A DNA stretch of 64,000 bases from Sporobacter sp963677825 (lineage in GTDB: Bacteria; Bacillota; Clostridia; Oscillospirales; Oscillospiraceae): positions 186,001 through 250,000 of the forward strand of contig CAXXEF010000001.1 of assembly GCA_963677825.2 (NCBI GenBank), written 5' to 3'. The position numbers and the translations under genes were made by a program. Under the pieces are notes generated by a model. That model was not told the origin of the DNA, did no database searches, and saw only the letters and a list, made by a program, of their open reading frames with translations. This document shows, piece after piece, positions 24,918 through 33,188 of the stretch (position 1 is the first letter of the stretch; every line of letters starts with the position of its first letter).

Positions 24918-26747
24918 CTATTCAACGGTGACAGATTTGGCCAAATTGCGCGGCTTGTCGATACTGCACCCGCGCATGAGCGCGACGTAATACGAGAACA
25001 GCTGCATCGGTACGACGGCCAGCGACGGCAGCAGAACGCTGTCGATGTCCGGCACGGTGACGATGGCGTCGGCCGCGTGCGTCACGCGTACACGGCCCGA
25101 TTCCGTCGTGAGCGCGAGGATCTCCGCGCCGCGCGAGCGCACTTCAACGATGTTGCTCACGGTCTTCTCGACGAGCGGCAAATATGACGCCATAGCGACG
25201 ACGAGCGTACCGTCTTCGATCAGCGAGATCGTGCCGTGTTTAAGTTCACCGGCGGCGTAGGCCTCCGAGTGGATGTACGAAATCTCCTTGAGCTTGAGCG
25301 ACGATTCCAGCGTCAGCGCGTAGTCGATGTTGCGCCCGATGAAGAAGATGTCGTTTTTATTGAAGTAGATAGAGGCCAGGTACTGAATATTCTCTTTGTC
25401 GGTCAGAATCTGCTCAATTTTTTGCGGCAGGCTGACGAGCCCCTCTATCATGGCGGCATAGTCGTCCGGTGTGATCGTGCCGAGGATATCGGCGAAGTTC
25501 AGCGCGATCAGATAGGTTGCGGCCAGCTGCGTGGAGTAGGCTTTCGTCGTCGCGACGGCGATCTCCGGCCCGGCCCAGGTGTACAGGCACCAGTCCGACT
25601 CGCTAGCGATGACGCTGCCGACAACGTTGACGATCGACAGCACCTTTGCGCCCAGACGCTTGGCTTCCCGCATCGCGGCGATCGTATCGGCTGTCGTACC
25701 CGACTGGCTAATGCAGATAACGAGCGTGTCCGGACCGACGAGCGGTGAACAGTACCGAAACTCCGACGCGAGCGCCGCTTCAACCGGTACGCGCAAAAGC
25801 TTTTCAAAATTATATTTGGCGACGACACCGACGTGATACGCCGAGCCGCAGCCGATAAAAAAGATTTTCTTAATCGATTTGATGTAATCGGGGGAGATGT
25901 CCAAATCGTCCAGCACAACGCGATCGTTTTTCAGGCGCGGTGAGAGCGTTTTGCGCACGGCTTCCGGCTGCTCCATGATCTCTTTGAACATAAAATGCTC
26001 GTAACCGCCTTTTTCGGCGGCGGAAATGTCCCAATCGATGCGCGATGGCGCCTTGTCGATACGGTCAAGCTCGGCACTGAAAAATTCGATCGCGTCCGGC
26101 GTCAAAACGGCGATCTCGCCGTCGTCAAGCGTGTAAATGTCGCGCGTGTAGCTTAAAAGCGCCGCGACGTCGGAGGCGAGGTAGTTTTGTCCGTCGCCGA
26201 TGCCGAGCACCAAGGGGCTTTCCTTGCGTGTGGCAAGCAACTGTTCGGGGTTGTCGGCGCAGATGATGCCCAGTGCGAACGAGCCCTCCATCCGGCGAAC
26301 GGCTTCCGCGACGGCGGTGAGTATATCGCCCTCGTAAAAATAGTCGATGAGGTTGACGGCGACCTCCGTATCCGTCTCGGACTGGAACGGTACGCCGTGC
26401 GCTATGAGCATCTCGCGCAGCTTTTGATAGTTTTCGATGATGCCGTTATGTACGAGAGCAATCTTGCCGCTGGCGCTGACGTGCGGATGCGCGTTTTCGT
26501 CCGACGGCTTGCCGTGTGTTGCCCAGCGCGTATGACCGATGCCGGTCGTGCCCGGCATCAGTGCGCCGCCGCCGACCTTTTCGGCAAGATTGTCGACATA
26601 ACCCTTGGCTTTGGTGAGCTTGAGGTCCCCGTCGCCTAAAACGACGACGCCGGCCGAATCGTATCCTCTGTATTCCAGACGCCGCAGCCCGTCAAGCATG
26701 ACGGGCACGGCCTGTTCCTTACCGGTATAACCGACAATACCGCACAT
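24918..26747 (-). CDS. glmS: glutamine--fructose-6-phosphate aminotransferase (isomerising)
   Basis: 609 residues, normal length; makes glucosamine-6-phosphate, the entry to peptidoglycan amino sugars. Cys2 of MCGIVGYTG is the Ntn glutaminase nucleophile; RWATHGKPSDENAHPH, the CGSAYHVG and SQSGTTADT motifs of the two SIS domains, and the C-terminal IDKPRNLAKSVTVE are all present. SD TAGGAGGAC. Only 30 bp separate it from dapL, so there is no room for the glmS ribozyme that controls this gene in many Firmicutes. Confidence 0.97.
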   Translation of the reverse strand: MCGIVGYTGKEQAVPVMLDGLRRLEYRGYDSAGVVVLGDGDLKLTKAKGYVDNLAEKVGGGALMPGTTGIGHTRWATHGKPSDENAHPHVSASGKIALVHNGIIENYQKLREMLIAHGVPFQSETDTEVAVNLIDYFYEGDILTAVAEAVRRMEGSFALGIICADNPEQLLATRKESPLVLGIGDGQNYLASDVAALLSYTRDIYTLDDGEIAVLTPDAIEFFSAELDRIDKAPSRIDWDISAAEKGGYEHFMFKEIMEQPEAVRKTLSPRLKNDRVVLDDLDISPDYIKSIKKIFFIGCGSAYHVGVVAKYNFEKLLRVPVEAALASEFRYCSPLVGPDTLVICISQSGTTADTIAAMREAKRLGAKVLSIVNVVGSVIASESDWCLYTWAGPEIAVATTKAYSTQLAATYLIALNFADILGTITPDDYAAMIEGLVSLPQKIEQILTDKENIQYLASIYFNKNDIFFIGRNIDYALTLESSLKLKEISYIHSEAYAAGELKHGTISLIEDGTLVVAMASYLPLVEKTVSNIVEVRSRGAEILALTTESGRVRVTHAADAIVTVPDIDSVLLPSLAVVPMQLFSYYVALMRGCSIDKPRNLAKSVTVE

Positions 26748-26777
26748 ATAGAAGTCCTCCTAGAATGGCTAAGTGCG

Positions 26778-28004
26778 TTACAGCGTGTCAACGATCCGCT
26801 GCACAGCCTCGCGGGTGGCGTCCGCATCGCCGAAGGCGGTTACGCGGATGTAGCCCTCGCCGGCCGGGCCGAAGCCGGCGCCGGGCGTCGTGACGACGCA
26901 GGCTTTTTTAAGAAGCGTGTCGAAGAAATCCCACGACGGCATGCCGCCGGGCGTTTTCGTCCAGATATACGGCGCATTGACGCCGCCGAAGACGGTCAAT
27001 CCGGCTTTTTCAAAGCCGTCACGGATGACCTTGGCGTTGTTAAGGTAGTAGGCAATCGTCTCACGCGTCTGCTTAAGGCCTTCGGGCGAGTAGACGGCTT
27101 CGGCCGCGCGCTGAACGACGTACGGGACGCCGTTAAACTTGGTGTTTTGCCGACGCGCCCAGAGCTTTCCGACGGAAACGCCGCCGCGCTCGAGCGTGTT
27201 GGGGATGACGGTGTAGCCGCAGCGTGTGCCGGTGAAGCCGGCCGTTTTAGAAAAGCTGCGGAATTCGATCGCACAAGTTTCCGCGCCGGGTACTTCGTAG
27301 ATAGTCTTGGGCAGCGTATCGTCTGTAATAAACGCTTCGTAAGCGGAGTCGAACAGGATGATGCTGCCGTTCTGATTGGCGTAATCGACCCAAACTTTCA
27401 GCTGTTCTTTCGTCGCGGCTGTGCCGGTCGGGTTGTTGGGGGAACAGATGTAGATGAGATCGGGTATTGGTTTCGACGCGTCCGGCAGGGCGGGGAAGAA
27501 GCCGGTTTCCTCGGTGCACGGCAGGTAAACGATGTCCGACCAGCGGCCGTCGGCGCCGAGCTCGCCGGCGCGTCCGGCCATGACGTTTGTATCGACGTAA
27601 ACGGGATAGACGGGGTCGCACACGGCAACCGTATTGTCTGTGCCGAAAATATCACCGATATTGCCGCAGTCGCTTTTTGCGCCGTCGGAAACGTAGATCT
27701 CGTCGGCGGTGATCGATGTGCCGCGTGCTATATAGTCGTAGTCGGCGATGGCGTTGCGTAAAAAATCGTAACCGGCGCTGTCGTCAGAGTAGCCGCGGAA
27801 GGTTTCCTTATGCGCCATTTCGTCGGTCGCCTTACGCATTGCGTCGACGACGGCCGGTGCGAGCGGCTGGGTGACGTCACCGATGCCGAGTTTAATGAGC
27901 GGCTTGGGCGGGTTCTCGGCAGAGAATGCCCGGACGCGGCGCGAGATTTCAGGAAACAGATAGCCGCCGGGGAGTTTTAAGAAGTTTTCGTTCAGATGGA
28001 CCAT
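26778..28004 (-). CDS. dapL: LL-diaminopimelate aminotransferase
   Basis: 408 residues. PLP enzyme that converts tetrahydrodipicolinate directly to LL-diaminopimelate, bypassing succinylated or acetylated intermediates. DapL hallmarks are visible: NENFLKLPGGYLFPEI at the N-terminus, IKLGIGDVTQPL, VSDGAKSDCGNIGDIF and the Schiff-base Lys in FRSFSKTAGFTGTRCGY. Followed by glmS, preceded by dapF at 95 bp: a wall-precursor gene group. SD AAGAAGGAGA. Confidence 0.96.
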   Translation of the reverse strand: MVHLNENFLKLPGGYLFPEISRRVRAFSAENPPKPLIKLGIGDVTQPLAPAVVDAMRKATDEMAHKETFRGYSDDSAGYDFLRNAIADYDYIARGTSITADEIYVSDGAKSDCGNIGDIFGTDNTVAVCDPVYPVYVDTNVMAGRAGELGADGRWSDIVYLPCTEETGFFPALPDASKPIPDLIYICSPNNPTGTAATKEQLKVWVDYANQNGSIILFDSAYEAFITDDTLPKTIYEVPGAETCAIEFRSFSKTAGFTGTRCGYTVIPNTLERGGVSVGKLWARRQNTKFNGVPYVVQRAAEAVYSPEGLKQTRETIAYYLNNAKVIRDGFEKAGLTVFGGVNAPYIWTKTPGGMPSWDFFDTLLKKACVVTTPGAGFGPAGEGYIRVTAFGDADATREAVQRIVDTL

Positions 28005-28099
28005 GCAGAGATTCTCCTTCTTGTGTAGTCGATAATTTATTAAAATTTCGCCATGAGCGAAACGATGAGCCGTAGGTAGCGGCGGAGGTCCCTCCGGAT

Positions 28100-28927
28100 T
28101 TAGATTTCGCCGTCAAAGACGAAGACCGCGGGACCGGTCATGTAGACGTGATCGTCCGCCTCGCGCCAGTCGATGTTCAGCGTGCCGCCGTCGAGTATGA
28201 GGTCGGCACGGCGGCTGCATTTGCCGTCCAGCACTGCCGCGACGAGCGAAGCGCACGCGCCGGTGCCGCACGCGAGTGTCTCGCCGCTGCCGCGCTCCCA
28301 TACGCGCATGCGCAGCGTGTGCGCGTCGATCGGTTCGACGAACTCGATGTTTGCGCGCTCGGGGAAGAGCGGATGGTTCTCCAGCGGCGGGCCGAGGACT
28401 TTCAGGTCAAGCGATTCGACGTCCGTTACATACGTGACGGCGTGGGGGTTCCCCATGCCGACGCAGGTCATTTGATACGTTCGGCCGTCTGCTGTAACAG
28501 GCTTTGAAATGAATCGCGCCGTGTCGGACACGACGGGTATTTTGGCTGCGTCAAGCACCGGCGCGCCCATATCGACGCAAACCGATGTTACCGTGCCGTC
28601 TGTGACGTTGAGGCCGAGCGTCTTGATACCGGCCAGTGTATCGACGGTAATCTCGGTTTTGCCGGTCAAACCGCGGTCATAAACGTATTTGCCGAAGCCG
28701 CGCACGCCGTTGCCGCACATCTGCGCTTCGGAACCGTCGACGTTGAACATGCGCATCTTGAAGTCGGCCTGATCAGACGGGCAGATCAGGATGATCCCGT
28801 CGCCGCCGATGCCGAAATGCCGATCGGACAATTTTTTGGATAAGGCCGGCGGGTCCTCGACGATTTCATCAAAGCAATTGATATAGATATAGTCGTTGCC
28901 GGCACCGTGCAATTTTGAAAACTTCAT
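28100..28927 (-). CDS. dapF: diaminopimelate epimerase
   Basis: 275 residues from ATG 28925-28927; the frame is open further upstream but that part is inside purF. Cofactor-independent two-Cys racemase that turns LL- into meso-diaminopimelate. Both catalytic cysteines are there: QMCGNGVRGFGKY and ETLACGTGACASLV. The ATG overlaps the purF stop (ATGA), so it is translationally coupled to purF. Confidence 0.96.
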   Translation of the reverse strand: MKFSKLHGAGNDYIYINCFDEIVEDPPALSKKLSDRHFGIGGDGIILICPSDQADFKMRMFNVDGSEAQMCGNGVRGFGKYVYDRGLTGKTEITVDTLAGIKTLGLNVTDGTVTSVCVDMGAPVLDAAKIPVVSDTARFISKPVTADGRTYQMTCVGMGNPHAVTYVTDVESLDLKVLGPPLENHPLFPERANIEFVEPIDAHTLRMRVWERGSGETLACGTGACASLVAAVLDGKCSRRADLILDGGTLNIDWREADDHVYMTGPAVFVFDGEI

Positions 28928-30309
28928 CCGCAGCACCTCTTGCTGTTGCCTGTCGGGATTGGATAATTTTCGGTAAAGCACCCGTCGCAGTACGTACACT
29001 TGGAGTTCGGTGCGATCTTGTGCAGGTTTTCTACACTTAAAAAGCCGAGTGAATCCGCGCCGATGATCTCACGCATCTGCTCGGTGGTGTAGTTGGAGGC
29101 GAACAGCTCGTCTTTTGACGGGATGTCGGTGCCGAAATAGCACGGACTGATAAATTTCGGCGCGGAGGAAAGCATGTGTACCTCTTTGGCGCCCGCGTCG
29201 CGTAAAAGCTTGATGATCTGTCCACTCGTCGTGCCGCGCACGACGGAATCGTCGATCATGACGACGCGCTTGCCGGTAATCGTTGAGCGCAGCGGATTGA
29301 GCTTGAGCTTGACGGCGATGGCCCGCTCCGCCTGCGTAGGCTTGATAAACGTGCGGCCGATATAACGGTTCTTGACAAAACCGTCGTTATACGGAATGCC
29401 GGAAGCCTGCGCGTAGCCCTTTGCGGAGATCAGGCCGGAGTCGGGCACGCCGACGACAATGTCGGCGTCGAGGGGATACTCTTCGGCGAGGTATTTGCCG
29501 GCAAGCATCCGCGAATCATGAACGCTTTGTCCGTCGATGATACTGTCCGGGCGGGCAAAATAGAGGTATTCAAAGATACACAAGCTGGATTTCACCCGAG
29601 AATTGTCACGCATGCTGTGCACTTCGCCGTTTTCGACCCAGACGACTTCACCGGGCTCCAGGTCGCGGATAAACGTCGCGCCGACGCTGTCAAGCGCGCA
29701 GCTTTCCGAGGCGAAGACGATCACGTCGCCGCGTTTACCCATGCACAGCGGGCGGAAGCCCCAAGGGTCGCGCGCGGCAATCAGCTTCTGCGAGGACATG
29801 ACGACAAGCGAGTACGCGCCGTTCAGGTGCGCCATCGTGTTCTTGACCGCCTGCTCGACGCTGCCGCAGTGCAGCCGCTCCTGCGCGATAATATACGCGA
29901 TGACTTCCGAGTCTGTTGTCGTATGGAAAATTGCGCCCTTATATTCATATTCAAGCTTGAGCTCTTCAATGTTGACGAGATTGCCGTTATGCGCAACGGC
30001 GAGCGAGCCTTTGACGTATTTAAGCGTCAGCGGCTGGGCGTTTTCGCGGCGCGAGCCGCCCGTTGTGGAATAACGGACGTGGCCGATGGACATGGTGCCG
30101 TTCAAGTCGTCGAGTATTTGCTCGGTGAAAACGTCACCCACGAGCCCGGAATCCTTGTAACAGGTCAGCTCAAGGTCGTTGACGGCGGCGATGCCGCACT
30201 GTTCCTGCCCGCGATGCTGCAGGGCGTACAAGCCGTAATACGTACTGCGCGCGCAGTTACCGGCGGTGTCGTAGATGCCGAAAATTCCGCATTCTTCATG
30301 AATGGACAT
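28924..30309 (-). CDS. purF: amidophosphoribosyltransferase
   Basis: 461 residues from ATG 30307-30309 (SD AAAGGAGA 8 nt upstream); it catalyses the first committed step of purine synthesis. The N-terminal MSIHEECGIFGIY contains a short propeptide before the Ntn nucleophile Cys7, as in B. subtilis-type PurF. The PRPP motif VVMIDDSVVRGTTSGQI and the C-terminal cysteines for the Fe-S cluster (CTYCDGCFTENY) are visible. Unusual neighbours: it heads a unit with wall genes dapF-dapL-glmS rather than other pur genes; purB is at 45583. Confidence 0.97.
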   Translation of the reverse strand: MSIHEECGIFGIYDTAGNCARSTYYGLYALQHRGQEQCGIAAVNDLELTCYKDSGLVGDVFTEQILDDLNGTMSIGHVRYSTTGGSRRENAQPLTLKYVKGSLAVAHNGNLVNIEELKLEYEYKGAIFHTTTDSEVIAYIIAQERLHCGSVEQAVKNTMAHLNGAYSLVVMSSQKLIAARDPWGFRPLCMGKRGDVIVFASESCALDSVGATFIRDLEPGEVVWVENGEVHSMRDNSRVKSSLCIFEYLYFARPDSIIDGQSVHDSRMLAGKYLAEEYPLDADIVVGVPDSGLISAKGYAQASGIPYNDGFVKNRYIGRTFIKPTQAERAIAVKLKLNPLRSTITGKRVVMIDDSVVRGTTSGQIIKLLRDAGAKEVHMLSSAPKFISPCYFGTDIPSKDELFASNYTTEQMREIIGADSLGFLSVENLHKIAPNSKCTYCDGCFTENYPIPTGNSKRCCG

Positions 30310-30409
30310 AAGGGGGTCTCCTTTTTGACGGGGGCGGCGCAAATCAATAAATATCGGGCCGGCGTCAGGTTATACTAAAATTTACGAAATTACATGGGGG
30401 TGCATTGCG

Positions 30410-31090
30410 GTGGCTATTGCGATCATCAGAACGCTGATTCTTTACGCGGCGATTATCGTATCATTTCGGATTATGGGCAAGCGTCAGATCGGGGAGCTGG
30501 AGCCGGCCGAATTGGTTGTTGCCGTGCTCATTTCCGATTTGGCCGCACATCCCTTGCAGGATATCGGTACGCCGCTTCTATACGGGCTGATTCCGGTGCT
30601 CACGCTCCTATGCTGCGAGGTGCTGATCTCCGCCGGGGTTGTCAAAAGTATTCGGTTTCGCACGCTGGTATGCGGGAAACCGGGGTTTATCATTTCAAAG
30701 GGGCAAATCGTCCAGTCTGAAATGATCAAGAACCGCATGACGCTCGATGAGCTGGCCGAGCAACTGCGCAAAAAGAGCATCACGGACATCAGCACGGTCA
30801 AGTACGGTATTCTGGAAACAGACGGATCGCTGAGCACGATATTATTTACCGCGCAGCAGCCGGTTACACCGCAGCAGATGAACCTCACGCCGGACGACAC
30901 CGGGTATCCCGTTATCGTCATCAATGACGGGCGCGTGCTGGCCGACAATCTGAAAATGGCAGGCCGGGATAATGCCTGGCTCGTCGGGCACCTCCGAAGC
31001 CATAAGATCGGCAGCCCGGCGGACGTTTATCTGATGACGGTCGACGAGCAGGGGCGTGTTTATTTTGCCGCGCGGGACACAGCCGTATGA
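30410..31090 (+). CDS. DUF421 membrane protein (YetF/YdfS-like)
   Basis: 226 residues from a GTG start 8 nt after GGGGGT. Three N-terminal hydrophobic helices (about 2-80, with RIMGKRQIGELEPAELVV) followed by a soluble DUF421 domain with FIISKGQIVQSEMIKNRMTLDELAEQLRKK, typical of the family. The biochemical role is unknown; some members are spore or membrane proteins in Bacillus. Stop overlaps the DUF4363 gene start by 4 bp. Confidence 0.9.
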   Translation: MAIAIIRTLILYAAIIVSFRIMGKRQIGELEPAELVVAVLISDLAAHPLQDIGTPLLYGLIPVLTLLCCEVLISAGVVKSIRFRTLVCGKPGFIISKGQIVQSEMIKNRMTLDELAEQLRKKSITDISTVKYGILETDGSLSTILFTAQQPVTPQQMNLTPDDTGYPVIVINDGRVLADNLKMAGRDNAWLVGHLRSHKIGSPADVYLMTVDEQGRVYFAARDTAV

Positions 31091-31467
31091 AAAAAGAGTT
31101 TGTCATCGGCTGCTTTCTCGTATTAATGTTGACGGGTGCGCTTATCAACAACCATTTTCTTGTCAAACTGACCGAGCACGTTACCGAGAAGATCACGATC
31201 ACTGAAACGTATGCCCGTCAGGAAGACTGGGTACGCGCCGAGCGCTCGGCCGAAGAAGCGACAGCGCTCTGGACCGGCAGCGACACATATACGCATCTTG
31301 TGCTCCGCCACACAGAAATAGACGCGGCAACCGATCTGCTATATGCCTTGCTTGAGCAGGTCTACGTCCGCGAGGCTGGCGCAGTTAAGGCCGCCGCGCA
31401 GGCCGCTTCGGCGCGCATGACGAGCATTTCGTCCATCGAACAGATACGGCTGGGCAGCATCTTCTGA
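31087..31467 (+). CDS. DUF4363 family small membrane-anchored protein
   Basis: 126 residues: an N-terminal membrane helix (about 5-25, VIGCFLVLMLTGALINNHFLV) then an extracytoplasmic, mostly helical part. It matches the DUF4363 family, which commonly lies directly after DUF421 genes in Clostridia. Overlaps that gene by 4 bp, so the two likely form one complex or function. The stop at 31465-31467 abuts the nrdR stop on the other strand with no space. Confidence 0.8.
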   Translation: MKKEFVIGCFLVLMLTGALINNHFLVKLTEHVTEKITITETYARQEDWVRAERSAEEATALWTGSDTYTHLVLRHTEIDAATDLLYALLEQVYVREAGAVKAAAQAASARMTSISSIEQIRLGSIF

Positions 31468-31923
31468 TTATTTATCGCCGAGCAGCTTGGTCAGCTCATC
31501 CATGAACGTGTTGAGGTCTTTAAATTGGCGGTAGACAGATGCAAAGCGCACGTAAGCGACCTCGTCGAGCTCTTTGAGCTTTTTCATGACAAGCTCGCCG
31601 ATCGCTGTTGAGTCGATTTCGCGTTCGAGTGAATTTTGCAGTTCCTGCTCGATCTCGTCGGTGACCTTGTTCATATCCGCCAGCGCGACGGGACGCTTTT
31701 CGCAAGCGCGCAGTAAGCCGTTGAGGATTTTCACTTTGTCGAAAGTCTGACGGCTGCCGTCTTTCTTAATGACGACTAGCGGTACGCGCTCCATGATTTC
31801 ATACGTTGTAAAACGTTTTTGACACGACAGGCATTCGCGCCGGCGGCGAATCGTCGTGCCTTCCTCGGCGGGTCGGGAGTCAATGACGCGGCTTTCTGAA
31901 TAACCGCAGAAGGGACATTTCAT
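31468..31923 (-). CDS. nrdR: transcriptional repressor NrdR
   Basis: 151 residues. Zinc ribbon CPFCG-x-S-E-SRVIDSR ... CLSCQKRFTTYE at 3-50, then the ATP-cone (VVIKKDGSRQTFDKVKILNGLLRAC). NrdR senses ATP/dATP and represses ribonucleotide reductase genes. No nrd gene is in the window. The C-terminus abuts DUF4363. Upstream an NrdR-box-like dyad may indicate autoregulation. Confidence 0.97.
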   Translation of the reverse strand: MKCPFCGYSESRVIDSRPAEEGTTIRRRRECLSCQKRFTTYEIMERVPLVVIKKDGSRQTFDKVKILNGLLRACEKRPVALADMNKVTDEIEQELQNSLEREIDSTAIGELVMKKLKELDEVAYVRFASVYRQFKDLNTFMDELTKLLGDK

Positions 31924-32025
31924 ACGAGTCCTCCGATCTGTCTTTTCAATGAGGTTCTAACTAGCGCAAATATTTTTACAATGTATAGTATACCACAACA
32001 TATTGGTGTTGAATAGACATAATTA

Positions 32026-32056
32026 CGCCGTCATCCGCTTAAAGCGGATGACGGCG
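32026..32056 (-). terminator. stem-loop after the small gene at 32110-32406
   Basis: CGCCGTCATCCGC (32026-32038) and GCGGATGACGGCG (32044-32056), perfect 13-bp stem. Only a weak T-rich stretch (TAATTATGT) follows on the minus strand, so termination is likely but perhaps incomplete. Confidence 0.6.
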
Positions 32057-32109
32057 GGAGAATGATTGTACCGCATTGTCCTATCCAAATGTCTTTGAAT
32101 GGTTTGTGG

Positions 32110-32406
32110 TTAGACAGTCTGTAAGAACAGCCAGTCGTCAACAACGTCTCGCACGGAGACTGGGGTAACAAGACACGTGGACAGAAGCGACACGAGGGAT
32201 AAAATGTCTGTTTTACTGAAGGTCACATTCGAGATGATGGCGGATTCTCCGCTTTCACAGATCGTCACGCCAATACCGTAGTATTCAAGAACAGCGCCGG
32301 TTTCCGGCTGAACCAGTTCGTTGACGGTGACGTAGTAAACGATGGTGTGCGTCGTGCGGGTATCTGTGTGTACAAGTTGTTTCGTGATTTCCATATGTCG
32401 CATCAT
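32110..32406 (-). CDS. small protein of unknown function (DUF6514-like)
   Basis: 98 residues, no signal peptide or membrane segment. It resembles, from memory, small clostridial proteins of the DUF6514 type: an N-terminal beta-rich part (HTIVYYVTVNELVQ, EYYGIGVTICESGES) and a conserved C-terminal TPVSVRDVVDDWL. AGGAGAGG sits just before ATG 32404-32406; an internal ATG four codons later is possible. Single gene with its own hairpin. Function unknown. Confidence 0.65.
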   Translation of the reverse strand: MMRHMEITKQLVHTDTRTTHTIVYYVTVNELVQPETGAVLEYYGIGVTICESGESAIISNVTFSKTDILSLVSLLSTCLVTPVSVRDVVDDWLFLQTV

Positions 32407-32597
32407 TTCCTCTCCTTAGTTAATTGTTATTCTGGGAGGATTATTTCATAATACGATCGTTTTATCTAGAATAAAAAACCGTCATAAAGCGACAAGATTC
32501 GACAAAATCGCAAGATATTGTGCGGAAAAAAACTTGAACTGTACAATCGGTGGAAGCGCTTCAAAATTACGTGTCGAATTTATTATAAAATGCCGAA

Positions 32598-33188
32598 TCA
32601 CATTTCGTCGGCCAAAGAGAGAAACTCTGCCCGTGTGTAAAGCGCGTTGAGAACGTCGAGCAGTCCGGTTGAAGACAGCCGCTCGGGCAGGCCGAGACGG
32701 ATTAAAAGCGCCGTTCGCCGCGCTTTGCTGTCGGGGAGACCGGACAGCCCCGCCTCGTAAAGGTCGGTTGTGGTGATGTGTGCTGCCGACGCTGCCTGCG
32801 CCGGTTCACCGTCAAACGTCGCGCCTGCGCGACGCAGCGCGTCGATAATCACATCGCGGCGCATCCCCTCGACGCCGAGCTTACCTTCTTTCGACGGCGC
32901 GCGCTTGCGCCGCTCACGCCCCAATACGTCCGGGATGTATGCATGCTTGACCAGCGCCGGATCGATCCGTCCTTTGAGGTGGCCGCGGATTAAAAAGCCG
33001 GCGCTGTCGCTGTCGGTTAAGATGATAAGGCCGCGTTTTTCGGCCAGTTTTTTAAGCAGTGAAAGCTTTTCGCCGTCTGAAAAAATGGCAAAACCCGACG
33101 TTTCGATCACGGTCGCGTCGACGGCCTGGCAGACGGCGTGCTTGTCGTATCGGCCCTCGACGACGATGATTTCACGAACCGTCAACAT
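32598..33188 (-). CDS. rnmV: ribonuclease M5 (5S rRNA maturation, TOPRIM)
   Basis: 196 residues from ATG 33186-33188. TOPRIM motifs are clear: IIVVEGRYDKHAV (catalytic Glu) near the start and LTDSDSAGFLIRGHLK (DxD). The RRKRAPSKEGKLGVEG stretch is typical of RNase M5, which trims 5S rRNA precursors. The frame is open 43 codons further upstream but that stretch overlaps holA and looks non-protein. The start overlaps the holA stop by 7 bp, so the two are coupled. Confidence 0.93.
   Translation of the reverse strand: MLTVREIIVVEGRYDKHAVCQAVDATVIETSGFAIFSDGEKLSLLKKLAEKRGLIILTDSDSAGFLIRGHLKGRIDPALVKHAYIPDVLGRERRKRAPSKEGKLGVEGMRRDVIIDALRRAGATFDGEPAQAASAAHITTTDLYEAGLSGLPDSKARRTALLIRLGLPERLSSTGLLDVLNALYTRAEFLSLADEM

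Noticed and set aside
26748..26777. Possible glmS ribozyme
   Set aside because: Only 30 bp separate dapL and glmS; the ribozyme needs far more sequence.
29518..30378. Plus-strand open frame (286 codons) opposite purF
   Set aside because: Antisense to a certain gene, no homology features and no promoter.
32550..32564. cre-like palindrome TTGAAGCGCTTCCA upstream of the small gene at 32110
   Set aside because: One mismatch to the catabolite-response consensus and about 145 bp from the gene; not convincing without ccpA and conservation.
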